A stretch of DNA of 64,000 nt, taken from assembly GCA_020056225.1 (NCBI GenBank), contig JAGVIE010000061.1:32848-96847 (forward strand), given 5' to 3'. Shown here one piece after another: positions 1 to 9,266 of the stretch. Position 1 is the stretch's first letter. Every line of letters begins with the position of its first letter. Source of the stretch: Bacteroidota bacterium (GTDB lineage: Bacteria; Bacteroidota; Ignavibacteria; UBA10030; SZUA-254). The notes under the pieces are model-generated. The model saw only the letters and a program-made list of their open reading frames with translations. It had not been told where the DNA came from and searched no databases. The position numbers were made by a program, and so were the translations under genes.

Positions 1-195
1 AATAATCTGATCTATAATTTTGTGACTATGACGCCGGGTGAAATCGAAATTGCGAAAGCAAAAGCGGCGGAATATGAAAAAGAACAGGCGGCTAAAAAAG
101 CCGCGGCAGCAGCACAAGCCAAAGTCGCAAGTACGCCTGTGCCGGCTGTTCAACCGTCCAAGCCGGCGGATCCATCAGTAGAAAAACCATCGTAA
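1..195 (+). CDS. nuoI: C-terminal end of probable NADH-quinone oxidoreductase subunit I (partial)
   Basis: An open frame enters from the left edge and stops at 193-195, eight bases before nuoJ. Only about 64 residues are visible. They hold an N-terminal stretch with NFVTMTPGE followed by an Ala/Lys/Glu-rich and then Pro-rich low-complexity tail ending in EKPS. No iron-sulphur motif lies in the visible part. The assignment rests on position, since nuoI normally precedes nuoJ in complex I operons, so NuoI (the 2x[4Fe-4S] peripheral-arm subunit) is the best guess. The charged tail is longer than in the E. coli protein. Confidence 0.6.
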   Translation, partial: NNLIYNFVTMTPGEIEIAKAKAAEYEKEQAAKKAAAAAQAKVASTPVPAVQPSKPADPSVEKPS

Positions 196-202
196 TATAA
201 CT

Positions 203-709
203 ATGAATCTATTTGATATTATTTTTTATTTCTTTGCCTTCATAACGCTCGCTTCTGCGGGTATAGTCGTGTTTTCGCGGAACATTATTTACGCGGCATT
301 CTCGCTCCTTTTTACTTTCTTCGGTGTCGCGGGAATTTATGTTCTGCTCAATGCCGACTTCATAGCAGTAGCGCAATTATTGATATACGTCGGCGGTATC
401 CTTGTACTGCTTCTTTTCGGAGTGATGCTAACGAACAAAGTAGTAAGCGTTGATATTAAAACAGGTACGCTTCAAACTCTGCCTGCATCGTTACTGGCTG
501 CAATGACTGCCGGTTCGATATGCGGTGTTTTCTATGCCACTGATTGGAAGATCGTTCAATCCGTTCCGGATGTTTCGACCACCACGCATAGATTAGGTGA
601 AATGTTTTTGACAACGTACCTGCTTCCGTTTGAAGTGGCGTCGCTCATTCTTCTTGTGGCATTGATCGGTGCGGCTATGATCGCACGCCGCGGTAAGACT
701 ATTTTTTAA
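203..709 (+). CDS. nuoJ: NADH-quinone oxidoreductase subunit J
   Basis: Membrane subunit of complex I that helps couple quinone reduction to proton movement. The 168-residue protein is almost wholly hydrophobic with about five membrane spans. The family hallmark near residues 52-75 (DFIAVAQLLIYVGGILVLLL) contains the conserved YVGG that forms the pi-bulge helix of TM3. Length fits the family. It sits eight bases after the upstream gene and 28 bases before nuoK in the expected order. Identification is secure from motif plus synteny. Confidence 0.95.
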   Translation: MNLFDIIFYFFAFITLASAGIVVFSRNIIYAAFSLLFTFFGVAGIYVLLNADFIAVAQLLIYVGGILVLLLFGVMLTNKVVSVDIKTGTLQTLPASLLAAMTAGSICGVFYATDWKIVQSVPDVSTTTHRLGEMFLTTYLLPFEVASLILLVALIGAAMIARRGKTIF

Positions 710-737
710 AACTTAGATTATTGTTAAATAAAATATT

Positions 738-1046
738 ATGCAAGTAACCTTAACACATTATCTCATCCTCAGCGCGGTTCTTTTTTCGCTCGGTCTCTAT
801 GGTGTCGTTACACGTAAAAATGCCATTATGGTGCTGATGGGAATCGAACTGATACTGAATGCGGCTAACATCAATTTCATTGCCTTCTCTCGTTACGGCG
901 GGATGCGGCTTGACGGACAGGCAATAGCCGTGTTCGTGATTATCCTTGCCGCTGCCGAAGCTGCCGTCGCCCTGGCAATCGTTTTAAATATCTATCAGCG
1001 TTTTAAAACAGTTAACGTTGATGAAATCAACAAGTTAAAGGAGTAG
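738..1046 (+). CDS. nuoK: NADH-quinone oxidoreductase subunit K
   Basis: Small membrane subunit of complex I, 102 residues with three predicted spans. Two buried glutamates known to be needed for proton pumping are present: Glu37 in MGIELILNAANINF and Glu74 in AAAEAAVALA. The protein ends with a short charged tail. The gene stops three bases before the TTG start of nuoL, and a purine-rich AAAGGAG inside its 3' end is the ribosome site for nuoL, so J, K and L are very likely one transcript with coupled translation. Confidence 0.96.
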   Translation: MQVTLTHYLILSAVLFSLGLYGVVTRKNAIMVLMGIELILNAANINFIAFSRYGGMRLDGQAIAVFVIILAAAEAAVALAIVLNIYQRFKTVNVDEINKLKE

Positions 1047-1049
1047 GAT

Positions 1050-3296
1050 TTGTCGCCGGAACTTCTTGTTAAATTTTCTCTGATCGTTTTACTATTACCG
1101 CTTATTAGTTTTGTTACGCTTATCTTTCTCGGGAAAAGATTATCCCGGCAGGGAGATTGGCTGGGGACATCAGTTCTATTCATTTGTCTGGCTATCTCGT
1201 TCTTCATCATGTATCAAAAGTTAACGGTATTTGACGAGCCGATATCTCTTAGCTTTAAGTGGGTGGATTTTGGAAATGTCCCGCTTCTTGGATTCCTTCA
1301 AATGTATCTCGGGTTGGTCATCGATAATCTCTCCGCGATTATGATGGTGGTCGTTTGCATCGTTAGCGCGCTTGTTCATCTGTTCTCTATTGGATACATG
1401 AAAGGCGATGTGAGATACACAAGATATTTCGCATACCTCGGTCTGTTCACTTTCTCCATGCTCGTGATTGTTCTGACAAATAATTTCTTTACGATGTATG
1501 TTGGATGGGAACTTGTTGGCATCAGCTCCTATCTTCTCATCGGTCATTGGTATGAGAAGAAGTCAGCTTCGGATGCCGCAATAAAAGCATTTGTTGTGAA
1601 TCGTATCGGGGATATTGGAATGTTTACGGGTATTCTAATACTCTACTATACATTCAGAACATTCGGATTTAACGAAATTTTTTCTGCTATTCAATCCGGT
1701 CACATCCCGATGGGAAGTGAATCATGGCTGACGGCGGCAGGGATTCTAATCTTCTGTGGAGCTATAGGTAAGTCTGCTCAGTTTCCGCTTCATGTATGGT
1801 TGCCGGATGCAATGGAAGGTCCTACGCCTGTTAGTGCCTTGATTCATGCCGCAACAATGGTTGCCGCCGGCGTGTATCTTGTCGCACGGACATTCCCGAT
1901 GATGACCGCCAGCGCGCTGATTGTGATTGCATACGTAGGAGCTATTACCGCTTTCATCTCTGCAACTATTGCCATCGCTCAAAACGATATCAAGAAAGTG
2001 CTCGCATACTCGACCATCTCACAGCTCGGTTATATGGTAATGGGACTCGGTGTGGGCGCGTACACTGCGGGGTTTTTCCATCTGACGACACACGCAATGT
2101 TTAAAGCGGGTTTATTCCTCGGTTCAGGATCTGTTATTTACGCTATGCACAAAGCCTTGCACCATCAGGGCGATCATCATACCGACGCACAAGATATTCG
2201 AAATATGGGCGGACTTGGTAAAAAAATGCCTATTACATTCTTTGCGTTCCTGATGTATACGCTCGCGATCAGCGGGGTTCCGTTCACTTCTGGTTTTTTA
2301 AGTAAAGATGAAGTCCTTGCCGGAACGCTAGCATTCGGCGGGTTAACCGGGCATTATTTAATTCCGATCGTCGGATTTTTAGTTGCCGGCTTAACAGCGT
2401 TTTACATGTTCCGGCTTGTTATCATCACGTTTCTCGGCGATCCTGTCGATGCCAATCGTATAGAACATATTCATGAATCACCAAAGACCATGACTATACC
2501 GCTCATAATCTTTGCGGTTCTCAGTTTCTTTGTGTTCTTCTCGTTCAATCCTTTTGGCGCTTCATCGGGTTGGTTTTATCACGCAATCGAGAGACCAATA
2601 TCGGTAGTGCCCGAAACGGTTCGCGCGACCGAAATCGAAAAATTTGAAGAAGCTCTTCACCATTCACACATTCCGGCTATGGCACTATCGCTTATAGTCG
2701 CTGGTATTGGTATTCTTCTGGCTTTCGTAACCTATAAGTGGAAGAAAATCAATGCCGATACGTTGGCAGAAAAATATAGTGGTCTGTACAAGTTCTTATT
2801 GAATAAATGGTATTTTGACGAACTGTATAGCGCTGTTATAGTAGGCGGTACACTTGCAGTTACACGCATCCTGCGTTGGTTTGATAATAATATAATCGAC
2901 GGTATTGTAAACGGTACTGCGGGCTGGACTAAGGGTATTGTATTTGGATATACCGATCATTCAAAAGAACAGAAGGCAAGCGCAACGGCATTGTTAATTA
3001 TCGGAGGGATTGTTTCGGTAGTTGCTGCAATTTTTGTCGGGCAGTGGTTCTACGGTCAGCATGCGCTCATCAGTGCAATTGTTATGGGATTGTTGACTGC
3101 TGGTCTAACTTTCTTCTTTTTCTGGGCTGGTGCCGGTGGTTTCGATCAGCGTGTTGTAGATGGGCTTGTAAATGGCATGGCATATTTTTCTGGATTTTTT
3201 GGGATACTCTTAAGAAAAACTCAAACCGGTCGTGTTCAATCATATATTATTTTTGTGATTCTCGGTGTAATGGTATTGTTCTATGTTTTCAGATAA
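1050..3296 (+). CDS. nuoL: NADH-quinone oxidoreductase subunit L
   Basis: Antiporter-like proton-pumping subunit at the far end of the complex I membrane arm. The TTG at 1050 is chosen as start because AAAGGAG lies seven bases upstream and no ATG is nearby. The protein has 748 residues. Conserved elements include VGWELVGISSYLLIGHWYE with the key Glu154, the following loop NRIGDIG, and the HAATMVAAGVYL helix. A long C-terminal part carries the lateral helix and extra spans, including a DGLVNG segment followed by LRKTQTGRVQ, which is usual in NuoL of this type. Length exceeds the E. coli protein (613 residues) because of that C-terminal part. Confidence 0.96.
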   Translation: MSPELLVKFSLIVLLLPLISFVTLIFLGKRLSRQGDWLGTSVLFICLAISFFIMYQKLTVFDEPISLSFKWVDFGNVPLLGFLQMYLGLVIDNLSAIMMVVVCIVSALVHLFSIGYMKGDVRYTRYFAYLGLFTFSMLVIVLTNNFFTMYVGWELVGISSYLLIGHWYEKKSASDAAIKAFVVNRIGDIGMFTGILILYYTFRTFGFNEIFSAIQSGHIPMGSESWLTAAGILIFCGAIGKSAQFPLHVWLPDAMEGPTPVSALIHAATMVAAGVYLVARTFPMMTASALIVIAYVGAITAFISATIAIAQNDIKKVLAYSTISQLGYMVMGLGVGAYTAGFFHLTTHAMFKAGLFLGSGSVIYAMHKALHHQGDHHTDAQDIRNMGGLGKKMPITFFAFLMYTLAISGVPFTSGFLSKDEVLAGTLAFGGLTGHYLIPIVGFLVAGLTAFYMFRLVIITFLGDPVDANRIEHIHESPKTMTIPLIIFAVLSFFVFFSFNPFGASSGWFYHAIERPISVVPETVRATEIEKFEEALHHSHIPAMALSLIVAGIGILLAFVTYKWKKINADTLAEKYSGLYKFLLNKWYFDELYSAVIVGGTLAVTRILRWFDNNIIDGIVNGTAGWTKGIVFGYTDHSKEQKASATALLIIGGIVSVVAAIFVGQWFYGQHALISAIVMGLLTAGLTFFFFWAGAGGFDQRVVDGLVNGMAYFSGFFGILLRKTQTGRVQSYIIFVILGVMVLFYVFR

Positions 3297-3329
3297 GTTT
3301 TATTTAATATAGTCTTAACGGATTTCTAA

Positions 3330-3701
3330 ATGGCGGATGAAAAAAATAGTGATGAATTTAGGCCTATTCCTATAGATTTGGATCAATTATTGAGCGAAGC
3401 TTTGCAATTTGAACACTTGGAAGTTGAAGTTGAATATCTGAGTAAGATTCTAAAATTAGTGCAAGATCCATCTGGAAGGGAGTTGGGTTTTATACTAACA
3501 GCATTATTAATAAGTAGTCCAATTAGTGAATTGGAGCGGAAATCTGAGATAATTAGAAAATCTCTCCGGCAAATTGAAGAATTAATGGAAGATGTAAATG
3601 TAGGAGAGGAGGGATTGCAAATAACGGAACGACTTTCAATGAAAATATTTGCAACTCTTGTAATGAGACTCGATGGTGAATGGGAAAATAAATACGAATA
3701 A
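3330..3701 (+). CDS. Hypothetical acidic protein inserted between nuoL and nuoM
   Basis: I do not recognise this 123-residue protein. It is soluble, rich in Glu and Leu, without Cys, signal peptide or membrane span, and is probably mostly helical with heptad-like Leu/Ile spacing (for example residues 20-45 and 70-90). It starts at an ATG 33 bases after nuoL and ends about 100 bases before nuoM. The base composition is visibly more AT-rich than the flanking nuo genes, and the 3' spacer (3702-3803) is also AT-rich, which suggests later insertion. nuoL and nuoM are normally adjacent. A role in complex I is possible but nothing in the sequence shows it. Confidence 0.7.
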   Translation: MADEKNSDEFRPIPIDLDQLLSEALQFEHLEVEVEYLSKILKLVQDPSGRELGFILTALLISSPISELERKSEIIRKSLRQIEELMEDVNVGEEGLQITERLSMKIFATLVMRLDGEWENKYE

Positions 3702-3803
3702 AATTGCAGAATTAATGAACTTTAACGAGTTTGATCACTTAAATAAAATGGATCTTATTAAAAATAAGAAACGATATTTAAAAAACTTTAGGATTAATTT
3801 GAC

Positions 3804-5396
3804 ATGAGTTTTCTTGGATTTGGAATTTTATCTTGGGCAACATTCCTCCCAATTATAGGAATGGTTCTTGTGCTTCTCCTACCGAAAGAGAATAAGAGTG
3901 CTATCCGCTGGTCGGCGGCTTTCTTCACGGCATTGCAGGTAATCCTCGCCGGAATTATTTACATTAATTTCAACCGTGGGATGTCGGGCATTAATACACA
4001 GGAAGGATTTCAATTCGTTGAAAAAGCAACATGGATCGATATCAAATCGGTTGCGTGGTTTGGCAGGATTCACATAGATTATTTCATGGGAATCGACGGA
4101 TTGAGTGTGTTGATGGTTATCTTGACGGCGATAATATCGTTTATTGCAGTGTTTGCATCGTGGGGAATAGTAAAATCGATTAAGGGATATTTTGCTCTTC
4201 TTTTGCTTCTCGACACCGGAATGATGGGTGTGTTTGTTTCGCTCGACTTTTTCTTATTCTATGTTTTTTGGGAAATCATGCTTCTGCCGATGTACTTTCT
4301 TATCGGTGTCTGGGGTGGACCCCGGCGTGAATATGCGGCTATTAAATTCTTCCTCTATACATTATTCGGAAGCGTTTTAATTCTTCTGGCAATGTTGGCT
4401 CTATATTTTAGTGTTTCGGTCATAGATCCGGCAACCGGAGAAAAATTTCACACGTTTAATATGCTCGCGATGATGAATCCGAATAACTTCGATCCCGGTT
4501 CGATTCTCAGCGGGCTTAATACGTCGTGGCGTTATCTGGCATTCATAGGATTGTTTATCGGATTTGCGATCAAAGTTCCAATCTTCCCGTTCCATACGTG
4601 GTTGCCCGATGCTCACGTTGAAGCCCCGACGGCAATCAGCGTAATTCTTGCGGGTGTTTTATTGAAGATGGGAACTTACGGGTTACTGAGGGTCAGTTTT
4701 CCAATGTTTCCCGATGCGACTTTATACTATCAGATTCCGCTTGCGATACTCGGATTTATTAATATTGTTTATGGCGCGCTTGTAGCAATGGCACAGACAG
4801 ATTTCAAGAAGCTCATCGCATATTCCAGCATAAGTCACATGGGTGTTGTTGTTCTCGGGATGGCTGCGCTCAATACTCAAGGTCTTACCGGCGCCGTTTT
4901 CCAAATGTTCAATCATGGTACGATCACCGCTATGCTCTTCTTGATTGTCGGTGTTATTTATGATCGTGCTCATACTCGCGGATTGAACGACTTCGGCGGT
5001 TTGATGAACCAGATGCCGAAATATTCCGGTGTTATGGTAATTGCATTCTTCGCTGCTCTTGGTTTACCGGGTTTAAGCGGTTTTATTAGCGAAGCATTCT
5101 CGTTCCTTGGGGCGTTTCAATCTTTTAAAGCTATTACGATAGCGTCGACACTGGGCATTGTGCTTACTGCCGCTTATATGCTCTGGACTTTACAGCGTGT
5201 ATTCCTCGGTACGTTACCCGATAAATGGAAATCGCTGCCCGATATCAATGGACGTGAGTTATTTACATTAGTACCGCTGGCTATAATTGTTATATTCCTC
5301 GGGATTTATCCGTCGCCTGCAATTGATTTGATGACTTCGGCGGTTAATACTCTCGTTAATGTTGTCAATCAAAATGGCGGTATGACTTTACCTTGA
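3804..5396 (+). CDS. nuoM: NADH-quinone oxidoreductase subunit M
   Basis: Antiporter-like proton-pumping membrane subunit of complex I, 530 residues, about 14 spans. The conserved FYVFWEIMLLPMYFLIG segment holds Glu157. The broken helix with FPFHTWLPDAHVEAPT, the GVLLKMGTYGLLR segment and YSSISHMG are all family hallmarks. Length is close to the usual 500-530. It is separated from nuoL by the 123-residue gene, which is unusual, but nuoN follows 34 bases later in the usual order. Confidence 0.97.
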   Translation: MSFLGFGILSWATFLPIIGMVLVLLLPKENKSAIRWSAAFFTALQVILAGIIYINFNRGMSGINTQEGFQFVEKATWIDIKSVAWFGRIHIDYFMGIDGLSVLMVILTAIISFIAVFASWGIVKSIKGYFALLLLLDTGMMGVFVSLDFFLFYVFWEIMLLPMYFLIGVWGGPRREYAAIKFFLYTLFGSVLILLAMLALYFSVSVIDPATGEKFHTFNMLAMMNPNNFDPGSILSGLNTSWRYLAFIGLFIGFAIKVPIFPFHTWLPDAHVEAPTAISVILAGVLLKMGTYGLLRVSFPMFPDATLYYQIPLAILGFINIVYGALVAMAQTDFKKLIAYSSISHMGVVVLGMAALNTQGLTGAVFQMFNHGTITAMLFLIVGVIYDRAHTRGLNDFGGLMNQMPKYSGVMVIAFFAALGLPGLSGFISEAFSFLGAFQSFKAITIASTLGIVLTAAYMLWTLQRVFLGTLPDKWKSLPDINGRELFTLVPLAIIVIFLGIYPSPAIDLMTSAVNTLVNVVNQNGGMTLP

Positions 5397-5429
5397 CACT
5401 AATTTTCTTTAATTTACAATTTGCCTTGA

Positions 5430-6932
5430 ATGATGCTCGAACAAATACTAAATAGCGTTAAACTTTTATATCCGGAAACAACTCTTGCCGTTACTTTCTG
5501 TCTGTTGATTCTCACAGATCTAATCTCGCGAAAAAGAAGTAATGGTACCGCATTGATCGCCCCTCTAGGTTTGTTTATCACCGCTTATTTTGTCGTGCAG
5601 CAAATATCAACGGGTGCGAATTCGATTTTCTCGAACATGCTTGCGGTCGATTCATTCTCGATTTATTTTAAATTTGTGATTCTTGTCAGCGCTATCATTG
5701 TTGTAATATTTTCTATGCAATTCGCCGAGCTTACGCGGGGTAAACGCAGTGTTGCAGAATATTACGCGCTTTTAATTGCTCTGACGCTTGGTTTGTTCCT
5801 GATGGTCGGATCGACAAATTTGTTGATGATGTATCTTTCGTTGGAGTTGTCGAGCATCAGTTCTTACATTCTTGCCGGCTACACGAAGGAAGCGGATGAT
5901 TCAAGCGAGGCATCGTTGAAATATATCATCTACGGCGCAGTTTCATCAGGTATGATGCTTTATGGTATTTCGATCTTGTACGGATTAACCGGCGCCGTCG
6001 ATATTTACGGTATTAATAATGCGTTGATGTTGACTGAAGTAAATGCAGTGACTTTAATGATAGCGGGAATTTTAATTGTAGTAGGATTCGGCTATAAAAT
6101 ATCGGCAGTGCCATTTCACTTCTGGACTCCCGATGTGTATGAGGGTGCCCCGATAACAATAACGGCATTTCTGTCGGTTGCATCTAAAGCCGCAGGCTTC
6201 GCAATGATGATCCGTTTCTTCAAAGTCGCGTTCATGAATCCGGCAGTCGGAAATCTCGCTTTTGGTTCTTGGGCAACATTCCGCGGATTTGACTGGAACC
6301 TGATTCTTGCTGTTCTTTCGGTGCTTACGATGACTATTGGGAATTTAGTTGCTGTCTGGCAGAATAATCTCAAGCGGCTGCTCGCATATTCCAGTATCGC
6401 ACATGCCGGTTACATGCTGATGGGCATAGTGGTGTTAAGCAATGAAGGAATAGCCGCCATACTGATATATTTTGTAGTTTATCTCTTCATGAATCTCGGC
6501 GCTTTTTACATTGTAATGATTGTCGCCAACAAAACGGGCAGTGAAGACATAAATGCTTATAAAGGGCTTGGCTACCGCGCGCCGTTACTCGGTGTTGCGA
6601 TGACTATATTTCTTTTATCACTAACTGGTATTCCACCTACAGCCGGATTTGTTGGTAAGTTATATATTTTTGCCGCTCTCATTAACGCTAAATGGTTCTG
6701 GCTTGCTATCGTAGGTGTCTTGAACAGTGTGGTCTCACTGTATTATTACGTCCGGATTTTACGCAATATGTTCCTCCGCGATCCCGATTCATCGGTGCAG
6801 CCATTTCAAATATCGGTGTCACAGATTATCATCGTGCTGATGCTCGTTGTTCCTACAATTCTATTGGGTCTATATTTTGGACCGTTGGTGGAATATGCGC
6901 AAGCGTCGGTTACGATGTTCGGTATTCATTAA
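5430..6932 (+). CDS. nuoN: NADH-quinone oxidoreductase subunit N
   Basis: Third antiporter-like subunit of complex I, 500 residues. Seen in the protein: the MMYLSLELSSISSYILAGY segment with the conserved Glu, VPFHFWTPDVYEGAP in the broken helix, and LLAYSSIAHAGYML. The gene begins with two consecutive ATG codons (5430 and 5433); either could be used and no strong ribosome site distinguishes them. It is the last nuo gene, and the next gene begins 106 bases downstream after an AT-rich spacer with only a weak 4-bp hairpin. Confidence 0.96.
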   Translation: MMLEQILNSVKLLYPETTLAVTFCLLILTDLISRKRSNGTALIAPLGLFITAYFVVQQISTGANSIFSNMLAVDSFSIYFKFVILVSAIIVVIFSMQFAELTRGKRSVAEYYALLIALTLGLFLMVGSTNLLMMYLSLELSSISSYILAGYTKEADDSSEASLKYIIYGAVSSGMMLYGISILYGLTGAVDIYGINNALMLTEVNAVTLMIAGILIVVGFGYKISAVPFHFWTPDVYEGAPITITAFLSVASKAAGFAMMIRFFKVAFMNPAVGNLAFGSWATFRGFDWNLILAVLSVLTMTIGNLVAVWQNNLKRLLAYSSIAHAGYMLMGIVVLSNEGIAAILIYFVVYLFMNLGAFYIVMIVANKTGSEDINAYKGLGYRAPLLGVAMTIFLLSLTGIPPTAGFVGKLYIFAALINAKWFWLAIVGVLNSVVSLYYYVRILRNMFLRDPDSSVQPFQISVSQIIIVLMLVVPTILLGLYFGPLVEYAQASVTMFGIH

Positions 6933-7038
6933 GCTTAACACACACATTGCGAACATTTTTCTTTTGAAACGAATTATTTATTTTACGGTGTTGCCGTTAT
7001 AAAGAGTTTTTGTTATTTCTTACACCAGGAATATTATT

Positions 7039-7767
7039 GTGCAAAAGAAAATCTCACACGAAGAAACAGATAGTCATCCGCCACCCGCGGATAAAATCAA
7101 TATTCTCGTAGTTGAAGATGAACAGCATCTGGCTGACTCCATAGCGAGGCGGTTGCTGGAAGACGGATATGCAGTCGATATTGCTCATGATGGCGATGAA
7201 GGGTTTCGTCTTGCCTCTACCAAAAGATACCATCTGATTGTCCTCGATATACTCTTACCCCGCAGAGATGGTCTTCAAGTTCTAAAAGATCTGCGTCGGA
7301 ACAAAGTTCAAAGTATGGTACTTATATTGACCGCAAAAAGCACTATCGAAGACCGTGTTGAAGGTTTGCGAGCAGGCGCAGACGATTATTTATTGAAACC
7401 TTTTGCGTTCGCTGAGTTACTCGCTCGCGTAGAATCTCTGTTACGCCGTCAGGGGATACAGCAGAGAAGCCCGCTCCGCGTCGCAGACCTGGAGCTTGAT
7501 ATTGAAACACGCTGTGTCCGCCGCGCATCCAGAAATATTCGTCTGACTGCTAAGGAATATTTTCTCCTTGAACTCCTGATGCGCAACAAAAATCGTATTC
7601 TAACCCGCCGGGAAATAGCCGAACAAGTTTGGGGATATAATTTTGATACCGGAACTAATGTTGTAGACGTTTACATAAATTATCTTCGAAAAGCGATTGA
7701 TGAAGGATTTCCAACGCGGTTGATTCAAACTGTGCGCGGAGTCGGATTCATCATGAAGGAAGAATAA
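7039..7767 (+). CDS. OmpR/PhoB-family response regulator
   Basis: DNA-binding response regulator of 242 residues starting at GTG (7039). Residues 1-18 are a polar leader. The receiver domain spans about 20-135 with the acidic pocket VVEDE (25-29), phosphoacceptor Asp70 in VLDILLPRRDG, the conserved Thr in LTAKS, and the Lys in LLKPF. Residues about 145-240 form the winged-helix Trans_reg_C domain (LTAKEYFLLELL, then a GTNVVDVYINYLRKAID helix and VRGVGF wing). The kinase gene begins at the base after its stop, so the two are a cognate pair. Because the next genes downstream encode a porin and multihaem cytochromes, control of that cluster is a reasonable inference. Confidence 0.95.
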   Translation: MQKKISHEETDSHPPPADKINILVVEDEQHLADSIARRLLEDGYAVDIAHDGDEGFRLASTKRYHLIVLDILLPRRDGLQVLKDLRRNKVQSMVLILTAKSTIEDRVEGLRAGADDYLLKPFAFAELLARVESLLRRQGIQQRSPLRVADLELDIETRCVRRASRNIRLTAKEYFLLELLMRNKNRILTRREIAEQVWGYNFDTGTNVVDVYINYLRKAIDEGFPTRLIQTVRGVGFIMKEE

Positions 7768-9150
7768 ATGTATCGTTCCATACGATTCCGACTTGCCCTG
7801 TGGTACACGATTGTTTTTGCAGTTACCTTCATTGTTATTTCCTGGGCGATCTATGAATATATTAACCGAACTCTATCCGATGCACTGGATAAATCGATTC
7901 AGAATGAAGCCAAGTGGATTAGCGCACGGCTTGAAAAGCATGCAGCCCGTGGGGAGTCGGATCAAGCTGTCAAAGAAGATATCTTTGAGCATGCGTCTTT
8001 TTATCCGATCAAAGAATATATCGAGATATGGAACTATACCGGAAAAATTTATTACCAATCCCCGAATCTGAAATTTGAAGACACGCTTGCCAGCCATGCA
8101 AACCTTTCAAACGGTAAGTTTTCGCTTTTGACGACGATTAAAACTTTCCGTAATCATGATATCCGTCTCATCATAGAACGATCAAGCCGTAATATTATCT
8201 ATCTGGCTATGCCTACAGAAAGCATCACATCGGCTGTTAACCAGTTGTTGAAGATTTTAGCCTGGATGGGTCCTATTATTCTGCTGCTTGCCGCAACTGT
8301 GGGAGCGTTGCTTGCTAAACAATCCTTTGCAAAAATCAATCAAGTTATCGAAACGGCACAGCGTATCAATGCCGACAGGTTATATGACAGAATCCCCGAA
8401 CATAGCGCAAAAGATGAGATTGGAAAGATAATATCTACTTTCAATGAAATGATCTCCAGGCTGGAATTCTCATTCAAACAACTGAAACAATTTTCCGCCG
8501 ATGCATCTCATGAACTGAAGACTCCGCTCTCTGTAATGCGGGCTCAACTTGAGACTGCTCTCGATAGTAAAATATCAATAGTTGAAATACGTGAAACGAT
8601 TGCGCGCTGCCTCGATGAGACCCTTCGTATGAACAGCATCATTGAAAACTTACTCCTTCTTGCGAAGGGAGATGTAGGCCAGGAGATAATCTCAAAGGAA
8701 CCGGTAGACCTGAGACAATTAATAGTTGGAATGTATGAGGAAAGCGTTATTATCGCTTCCCAGCGAGAAATTTCTGTTACTCTTGATCGACTTGCCGATG
8801 CGACTATTATCGGTGACGAACAACGGCTTCGCCAGATGTTCTTGAATCTGATAGACAATGCTGTCAAATATAATCATCATCAAGGAAGTATACATATCGG
8901 CTTATCATGTCTCAATGGTTTTGCCAGGGTAACGATTGCAGATACCGGTATCGGGATTCCTCAATCAGAAATTGTACGCATCTTCGATCGGTTTTATAGA
9001 GTGGATAAAGCTCGTTCACGCGAACTTGGCGGAACAGGATTAGGGTTATCAATCGCGAAGCTGATAGTCGAGGCTCACAGCGGTACTATCTCGGTGGCAA
9101 GTACTCCGGACCAGGGGAGTGAATTTACAGTATTTTTACCGTTGGCGTAA
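7768..9150 (+). CDS. Membrane sensor histidine kinase
   Basis: Partner kinase of the preceding regulator, 460 residues. TM1 is at about 9-30, a periplasmic sensor of about 130 residues follows, TM2 is at about 163-183, then HAMP (184-236), HisKA with phospho-His248 in SADASHELKTPL, and an HATPase domain with N-box NLIDNAVKYN, DTGIGI, FDRFYR and GTGLGL boxes. The architecture is that of CusS/PhoR-type kinases, but the ligand cannot be read from the sequence. The sensor has no haem-binding CXXCH. The start codon directly abuts the regulator's stop, indicating translational coupling. Confidence 0.94.
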   Translation: MYRSIRFRLALWYTIVFAVTFIVISWAIYEYINRTLSDALDKSIQNEAKWISARLEKHAARGESDQAVKEDIFEHASFYPIKEYIEIWNYTGKIYYQSPNLKFEDTLASHANLSNGKFSLLTTIKTFRNHDIRLIIERSSRNIIYLAMPTESITSAVNQLLKILAWMGPIILLLAATVGALLAKQSFAKINQVIETAQRINADRLYDRIPEHSAKDEIGKIISTFNEMISRLEFSFKQLKQFSADASHELKTPLSVMRAQLETALDSKISIVEIRETIARCLDETLRMNSIIENLLLLAKGDVGQEIISKEPVDLRQLIVGMYEESVIIASQREISVTLDRLADATIIGDEQRLRQMFLNLIDNAVKYNHHQGSIHIGLSCLNGFARVTIADTGIGIPQSEIVRIFDRFYRVDKARSRELGGTGLGLSIAKLIVEAHSGTISVASTPDQGSEFTVFLPLA

Positions 9151-9266
9151 ATATTTAATATGTATCAACACGCTATTGATTTTAATGTTTTTTTTTTGAA
9201 TATTTCCCTGCAAGCTTTCAGTAATAATATCGCCGTAAATATTCATTACTTATAATAATATCAACC

